Source: Verrucomicrobiia bacterium (lineage in GTDB: Bacteria > Verrucomicrobiota > Verrucomicrobiia > Palsa-1439). From it: 64,000 nt of DNA. The notes beneath the pieces are model-generated. The model did no database searches and was not told where the DNA came from. It worked only from the letters and a program-made list of their open reading frames with translations. Both the position numbers and the translations under genes were made by a program. The DNA lies in NCBI GenBank assembly GCA_035577545.1, contig DATLVI010000034.1, forward strand, positions 1 through 64,000, written 5' to 3'. Each line of letters begins with the position of its first letter. Positions within the stretch are counted from its first letter, which is position 1. This document shows positions 60,005 to 64,000 of this stretch, in pieces.

Positions 60005-60991
60005 ATGACTGACAAAGCGCCATGGATCACGTATCGGCCGGAGTTGCGGGTGCTGGATTGCACCATTCGCGACGGGGGGTTGATCAATAATTCGAAGTTC
60101 ACTGACGAGCAGGTGAAGGCGGTGTATGCCGCGTGCGTGGCGAGCGGGATCGATTACATGGAGATCGGTTACAAGAATTCGGTGGAGCAATTTCCGCGGG
60201 CGGAGTACGGGCCGTGGCGGCATTGCGACGAGGAGGACCTGCGGCGGGTGGTGGGCGATCATAAGAAGGTGGCGCCGGGGTTGAAGCTCGCGGCGATGGC
60301 GGATGCGGGCGGGAAGAGTGATTGGAAACGGCAGATTATTCCCGCGAAGGACAGCGTGCTCTCGATGATCCGCGTGGCGTGTTACGCCAACCAGATTTCC
60401 GAGGCGGTGGAGATGATCCATCATTGCCACGAGTTGGGGTACGAGACGACGTTGAATCTGATGGCCATCTCGATCACGCAGGACGCGGAGATCGACACGG
60501 TGCTGCAGCTCGCGGCGAAGACGCCGATCAGCGCGGTGGTGGTGGTGGACAGTTACGGCAATCTGTACCGCGAGCAGATTGATTATCTTGTGAGGAAGTA
60601 CGCGAAGTCCGTCGAGGGATTGAAGAAGGACGTGGGGATTCACGCGCACAATAATTTGCAGTTAGCGTTCGCCAATACGATTGAGGCCATTATTCTTGGA
60701 TGCAATCGCGTGGATGCGACCTTGATGGGGCTCGGTCGCGGCGCGGGGAATTGTCCGATGGAACTGCTGCTCGGTTTCCTGCGCAATCCGAAGTTCAAAC
60801 TGCGCGCGGTGCTGGATGTGATCCAGCACACAATCCTGCCGATGCGGAAGCAGTTTGATTGGGGCCCGTCGATTCCCTATAACATCACGGGCCAGATGAA
60901 CATGCATCCGCGCTCGGCGATGAGCTTCCGCGCGGGCCAGACGCCGGACGATTATCTCGCCTTTTATGACCGCGCTGTAGCCGACGTGTAA
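60005..60991 (+). CDS. DRE-TIM (HMGL-like) aldolase family protein
   Basis: A 328-residue TIM-barrel enzyme. The DRE-TIM signature appears as LDCTIRDGGLINNSKFTDEQ (Arg and Asp of RD[GG]) and the metal-binding histidines in GIHAHNNLQLAFANTIEA; GYKNS and GLGRGAGNCP are further barrel features. Family members cleave or join acyl-CoA or pyruvate-derived substrates, for example 4-hydroxy-2-oxovalerate aldolase. No acetaldehyde dehydrogenase gene is adjacent, so the substrate cannot be inferred. GGAAGGGA 10 bp ahead supports the start. Confidence 0.88.
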   Translation: MTDKAPWITYRPELRVLDCTIRDGGLINNSKFTDEQVKAVYAACVASGIDYMEIGYKNSVEQFPRAEYGPWRHCDEEDLRRVVGDHKKVAPGLKLAAMADAGGKSDWKRQIIPAKDSVLSMIRVACYANQISEAVEMIHHCHELGYETTLNLMAISITQDAEIDTVLQLAAKTPISAVVVVDSYGNLYREQIDYLVRKYAKSVEGLKKDVGIHAHNNLQLAFANTIEAIILGCNRVDATLMGLGRGAGNCPMELLLGFLRNPKFKLRAVLDVIQHTILPMRKQFDWGPSIPYNITGQMNMHPRSAMSFRAGQTPDDYLAFYDRAVADV

Positions 60992-61196
60992 TCTGCCGGA
61001 GCGCGCTGTTAGGATTCGACCCTACATCGGAATCGGAACCTTCCCCGGTTGCAGGAAAAACAAGGCCTGCCTAGTGTACTCGTACGTGAAGCGTTGCGCC
61101 GTTGGGACACGCGGAATCGCGACGCGTTCGCACGGCAGGTTGGTACGGGATCAAGAGGGAAGTCAACTGCAACAAGAACGGGAAAGGAGAGCGGGT

Positions 61197-62360
61197 ATGA
61201 AGTCATTTGAGGGAAGGATGGCGTTTGGTTTTCTGGGGATTCTTACGATCGCGGGATTGGTGTTGGCGACGGGCAGCGTTGCGAAGTCGGAGAAGGGAAA
61301 ACCGCGGCCTTCGGGTGAGTATCGGCAGGTGAACCTGGTGTCGGACATTGCCGGTGTGGGCGAGTTCACCGACCCGAACCTGGTGAATCCATGGGGGCTC
61401 GTGGTCGTGCCATCGTCGGGTCGGGTCTGGGTCTCGGACAATGGGACGGGTGTGTCCACATTATATGACGCGGATGGGACGCCCCGATCGCTGGTGGTGA
61501 TCGTCGCGCCGCCGGCGGGCAGTACGAATCCGGCGACGCCGACCGGGATGATCGGCAACAATACGAGCGCGTTCGCGATCACCGAGGGGACGAATTCAGC
61601 GCCGAGTCTCTTCCTCTGGTCCACGGAAGACGGCACGGTTTCCGGCTGGAACCCGGTTGTGGACCCGACCAACGCGGTGCTGGTGATCGATCATTCCGCG
61701 TCGAATGCGGTGTACAAGGGCATCGCGCGGGCGGCCGACAGTTCGTCCAACGAGTTTATCTTCGTGACGAATTTCCATGATGGGACCGTCGAGAAGTATG
61801 ACGCGAACTTTAATTTTGTGAGTTCGTTCACGGACGGGACACTACCGGCGGGCTACGCGCCATTTGGCATTCAGGACATCGACGGGAAGTTGTACGTTAC
61901 GTTTGCGATCCAGAACGCGGAAAAACACGACGACGTCGCTGGGCCGGGGAACGGGTTTGTCGATGTGTTTGATCTGGATGGGAACCGGCTCCAACAATTC
62001 GCGGCCAACGGCGCGTTGAATTCGCCGTGGGGCGTGGCACTGGCGCCCAGTCGTTTCGGGGAGTTCAGCGGCGCGGTGTTGGTGGGGAATTTTGGCGATG
62101 GGCGGATCAATGCGTACGCGCCCGGTTCGGGAGCGTTTCTGGGGCAACTCACGGACGTGCGCGGCAACGTCATTGCCATCGACAGCTTGTGGGGCTTGAA
62201 GTTCAGCGCGCTTTCGAGTGTGCCTCCCGGGTTGGACAGGCATGACCCCGACGCGGTGGATGGGCTGGTGCTCTATTTCACGGCGGGTATCGGCGGTGAA
62301 GGGCATGGCCTGTTTGGGATCATCAAGCCGGTGCAGAGAGGCGTTGGGCACAACATGTAA
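61197..62360 (+). CDS. TIGR03118-family secreted beta-propeller-like protein
   Basis: A 387-residue exported protein with a signal peptide (FGFLGILTIAGLVLATGSVA) and the TIGR03118 opening YRQVNLVSDIAGVGEFTDPN, LVNPWGLVVVPSSGRVWVSD and NGTGVSTLYDADG. Later blocks such as FVTNFHDGTVEKYDANF and SPWGVALAPSRFGEFSGAVL suggest a six- or seven-bladed propeller. ATG 61197 has AAAGGAGA at 61183-61190 and starts the signal peptide; the frame is open to 61074 without similarity. Function unknown. Confidence 0.9.
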   Translation: MKSFEGRMAFGFLGILTIAGLVLATGSVAKSEKGKPRPSGEYRQVNLVSDIAGVGEFTDPNLVNPWGLVVVPSSGRVWVSDNGTGVSTLYDADGTPRSLVVIVAPPAGSTNPATPTGMIGNNTSAFAITEGTNSAPSLFLWSTEDGTVSGWNPVVDPTNAVLVIDHSASNAVYKGIARAADSSSNEFIFVTNFHDGTVEKYDANFNFVSSFTDGTLPAGYAPFGIQDIDGKLYVTFAIQNAEKHDDVAGPGNGFVDVFDLDGNRLQQFAANGALNSPWGVALAPSRFGEFSGAVLVGNFGDGRINAYAPGSGAFLGQLTDVRGNVIAIDSLWGLKFSALSSVPPGLDRHDPDAVDGLVLYFTAGIGGEGHGLFGIIKPVQRGVGHNM

Positions 62361-62381
62361 TTCCGCATGGCAAAGACGAAT

Positions 62382-62410
62382 TGCCCCGCGGGTGTCACAC
62401 CTGCGGGGCA
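62382..62410. terminator. Hairpin between the converging TIGR03118 and cupin genes
   Basis: TGCCCCGCGGGTG at 62382-62394 and CACCTGCGGGGCA at 62398-62410 form a 13-bp stem with one mismatch and a TCA loop, 7 bp before the cupin stop. A bidirectional terminator is likely, although the T-run on either side is poor. Confidence 0.65.
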
Positions 62411-62417
62411 TCGGCAC

Positions 62418-62951
62418 CTAAGCTTTCCAGAATTCCAGCACCGGCCCATCGGTGCCGTAGATCGGGTCGGATTTGGGGAGCGGGACGCGGGCGATGTTTT
62501 GATCGGCTTGGGGGCGTTCGCCGGATTCACCGTAGCACATGTCCCACTTTTGTCCTCGGGGATAACCGCCCACTACGGCGAAGTCGTCGGTGACATGGAG
62601 GTTCTTGTGACCGGTGCCGGCGGGAATCAAAATGACGTCGCCGACGTTCATCGTGTGCAGGATGCCCGGTTCACCGCCGAGTTGGACCTCGGTCGAACCG
62701 CGGTAGCAGGCGAGGACTTCGTGCGCGGTGCTGTGATAATGGTGAAACGCGTAGATGGTGTTCCGCCACGTCCCGCCCCATTGGTTGTCCGCCAGCAATT
62801 GCTCAATGAACCGAGCTGGATTGTCCTTCGGCAGCACGAGGGCGTTCGGATAGATGAGGAGTGGACAGTTTGGGTTGTTCGGGATCGCGCCCGTGTCTTC
62901 CAGCGGTTGGACAAGGGGAGCGCACATGCGGATAACGGCACTGGCCTCCAT
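62418..62951 (-). CDS. YjlB-like cupin protein
   Basis: A 177-residue single-domain cupin of the YjlB type: IPNNPNCPLLIYPNALVL, NGVYPF-like WRNTIYAFHHYHSTAHEVLA (histidines 69, 70, 72 and 76 region), YRGSTEVQLGGEPG, VGDVILIPAGTGHKNLHVTD and FAVVGGYPRGQKWDMCYGE. The histidine-rich first motif and Glu after it should bind a metal. The family's reaction is not known. It converges with the TIGR03118 gene and is followed upstream by the pseudopilin gene, 55 bp away, on the same strand. Confidence 0.85.
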   Translation of the reverse strand: MEASAVIRMCAPLVQPLEDTGAIPNNPNCPLLIYPNALVLPKDNPARFIEQLLADNQWGGTWRNTIYAFHHYHSTAHEVLACYRGSTEVQLGGEPGILHTMNVGDVILIPAGTGHKNLHVTDDFAVVGGYPRGQKWDMCYGESGERPQADQNIARVPLPKSDPIYGTDGPVLEFWKA

Positions 62952-63006
62952 GACGATTCAATATAATCCAAATCGGCAATTCGTCCTGAATTTTTCGCCG
63001 ATGCCG

Positions 63007-63807
63007 CTACTGCGCGACCATCGTCCAGTCCGGGCCTTGGTAATAGGAGGCGGTCGATTCGGCAAAGTGCACCCACGCGGCGTGGCCATCGACAAATACG
63101 GCGTTACCCCAGCCCGTGCCTGGCTGGTGCGGTCCCAGAAGGTTCGGGTCGGACCCATACTCGGTGGCGGCCAGTGCGTAATTGACGACGTAGTCAGCGG
63201 CGATGACGACAATCGATGCCTTACTCACGTCTGCCGGGTTCACACCACCGATTTCCGTAGCGGTGTTCTTAATTGTCTTCACCAATCCATTGAAATCAGT
63301 GGTGCCGGTGCCGGGGTTGTGCTTCCAGCCGTAGACATTGAAAAAATAGCTCGTGCCCTGCATTTGATACCAGCTTGGCCCGCCTTGGTAGGAGCGATCT
63401 GATGGACACCGCATTACGGACGCAATATTCGGAGCCAGCGATCCGGTATTGGAAAGCTGAACGTGGGTGATTTTGAGATAGGGATTGAGCGGCCGAGTCG
63501 GCAGATCCATCGGCACATTGATCAGATTCCCAGCCCAGCGCCAAGGTTCAGCGGCCGGATTACCCATGCAGGGAAAACCCTTCCAGTCATCGGCATACGC
63601 CAAACCGGCCAGGCCGATCTGATGAAGATTCGAGATGCAGACAGCCCGACGACCTCGTTCCCGCGCGCTGTTCAGGGCGGGAAGCAGCATCGCCGCCAGA
63701 ATGCCGATGATGGCAATCACAACGAGGAGTTCAATCAAGGTGAAAGCGTGTACCCAACGCGCGCCCGTGCTCGTTCCTTCATCTGCGTTCAGAATTTGCG
63801 GATTCAT
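63007..63807 (-). CDS. Pseudopilin-like protein with prepilin N-terminal methylation motif
   Basis: A 266-residue type II secretion/type IV pilin-like protein: leader up to WVHA, then [20 protein letters not shown], the canonical processing site with Glu at mature position 5, followed by [20 protein letters not shown] and [20 protein letters not shown]. The C-terminal [15 protein letters not shown] is the tail typical of the many copies in Verrucomicrobiota and Planctomycetota. ATG 63807 is chosen; 63834 would add nine residues. The proteins may form pseudopili or be surface proteins. Confidence 0.92.
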   Translation of the reverse strand: MNPQILNADEGTSTGARWVHAFTLIELLVVIAIIGILAAMLLPALNSARERGRRAVCISNLHQIGLAGLAYADDWKGFPCMGNPAAEPWRWAGNLINVPMDLPTRPLNPYLKITHVQLSNTGSLAPNIASVMRCPSDRSYQGGPSWYQMQGTSYFFNVYGWKHNPGTGTTDFNGLVKTIKNTATEIGGVNPADVSKASIVVIAADYVVNYALAATEYGSDPNLLGPHQPGTGWGNAVFVDGHAAWVHFAESTASYYQGPDWTMVAQ

Positions 63808-63932
63808 CAACGCACTTTCCGAAACCAGGGGCAAACGGGACCCTCACACCTTCTGATATCTATAACAGAAAGGTGGATGTCCGGCAAGCTTTGAATGGCC
63901 GCAAAATTAGGCCCATCAAGGCTTGTGGGAGG

Positions 63933-64000
63933 ATGAAAAAGAGTTGGCTAGAAGCCCTGCGCTTGCAGGAAACCTTCGACCTGGCGCAGGCGCGTGGGGT
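63933..64000 (+). CDS. Start of a gene cut by the window end
   Basis: ATG 63933 with GGGAGG ending one base before the AT of the start codon region (63927-63932) opens a frame with no stop to base 64000: MKKSWLEALRLQETFDLAQA. Too short for a family call. Confidence 0.45.
   Translation, partial: MKKSWLEALRLQETFDLAQARG

Overview
The window looks like chromosomal DNA of a Verrucomicrobiota bacterium, probably a soil or freshwater relative of Pedosphaera. This is an inference from content, not from a marker gene. The clues are an LPS-transport locus next to a regulatory-type PTS with HPr kinase, a prepilin with an N-terminal methylation motif, a PEP-CTERM protein, a giant protein of T5SS/PEP-CTERM-type repeats, tandem Flp pilins, ECF sigma control, and many short extragenic stem-loop repeats. 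No rRNA, complete tRNA, CRISPR array, transposase or prophage was seen.

Layout. 0-2.8 kb: small genes (VOC, two ABM proteins, a frameshifted rraB-like gene, an orphan AbrB-type regulator, an exported cupin). 3-9.75 kb: a minus-strand block reading kdsC-lptC (one fused ORF), lptA, lptB, hpf, hprK, ptsH, ptsI, split by a plus-strand methyltransferase gene. 9.9-18.5 kb: a membrane PAS receptor, an HtrA protease with a clear terminator, nadA, an ArsR/SRPBCC pair with a 24-bp palindromic operator over the start codon, a DUF899 protein and an rRNA methyltransferase. 18.6-27 kb: the 1885-residue repeat protein and an M16 protease. 28-33.4 kb: carbonic anhydrase, GNAT, HupE-like transporter, a YgeW-type carbamoyltransferase, an SDR and membrane proteins.

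33.4-41.5 kb: an ECF sigma/anti-sigma pair divergent from a run of exported redox genes (Tat phosphoesterase, cupredoxin, DUF2231, thioredoxin-fold protein without CxxC, flavin reductase, Tat ferritin-like protein, TatA). Three intergenic sites share GGGAATAA or GGACATAA, exactly 16 bp, then TCNTAC. Two point outward from the sigma/phosphoesterase gap and one precedes the ferritin-like gene, so this looks like a local ECF regulon.

41.7-49.7 kb: carbamate kinase and an XdhD-type molybdenum hydroxylase, plus second copies of the PAS receptor and two LpxR-like proteins. With the YgeW homologue they suggest anaerobic-style purine/ureide breakdown yielding carbamoyl phosphate and ATP. 49.7-52.5 kb: a secreted GH16 glucanase and a PEP-CTERM protein.

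52.5-57.5 kb: the best candidate for an undescribed system: a truncated vsr, a DNA methyltransferase, a convergent 842-residue GHKL (Hsp90/MutL-like) ATPase with no recognised nuclease, and a VapBC pair. 57.7-64 kb: DUF4197, two tandem Flp pilins, a DRE-TIM aldolase, a TIGR03118 protein, a YjlB-like cupin, a prepilin-type pseudopilin and one gene cut by the window end.
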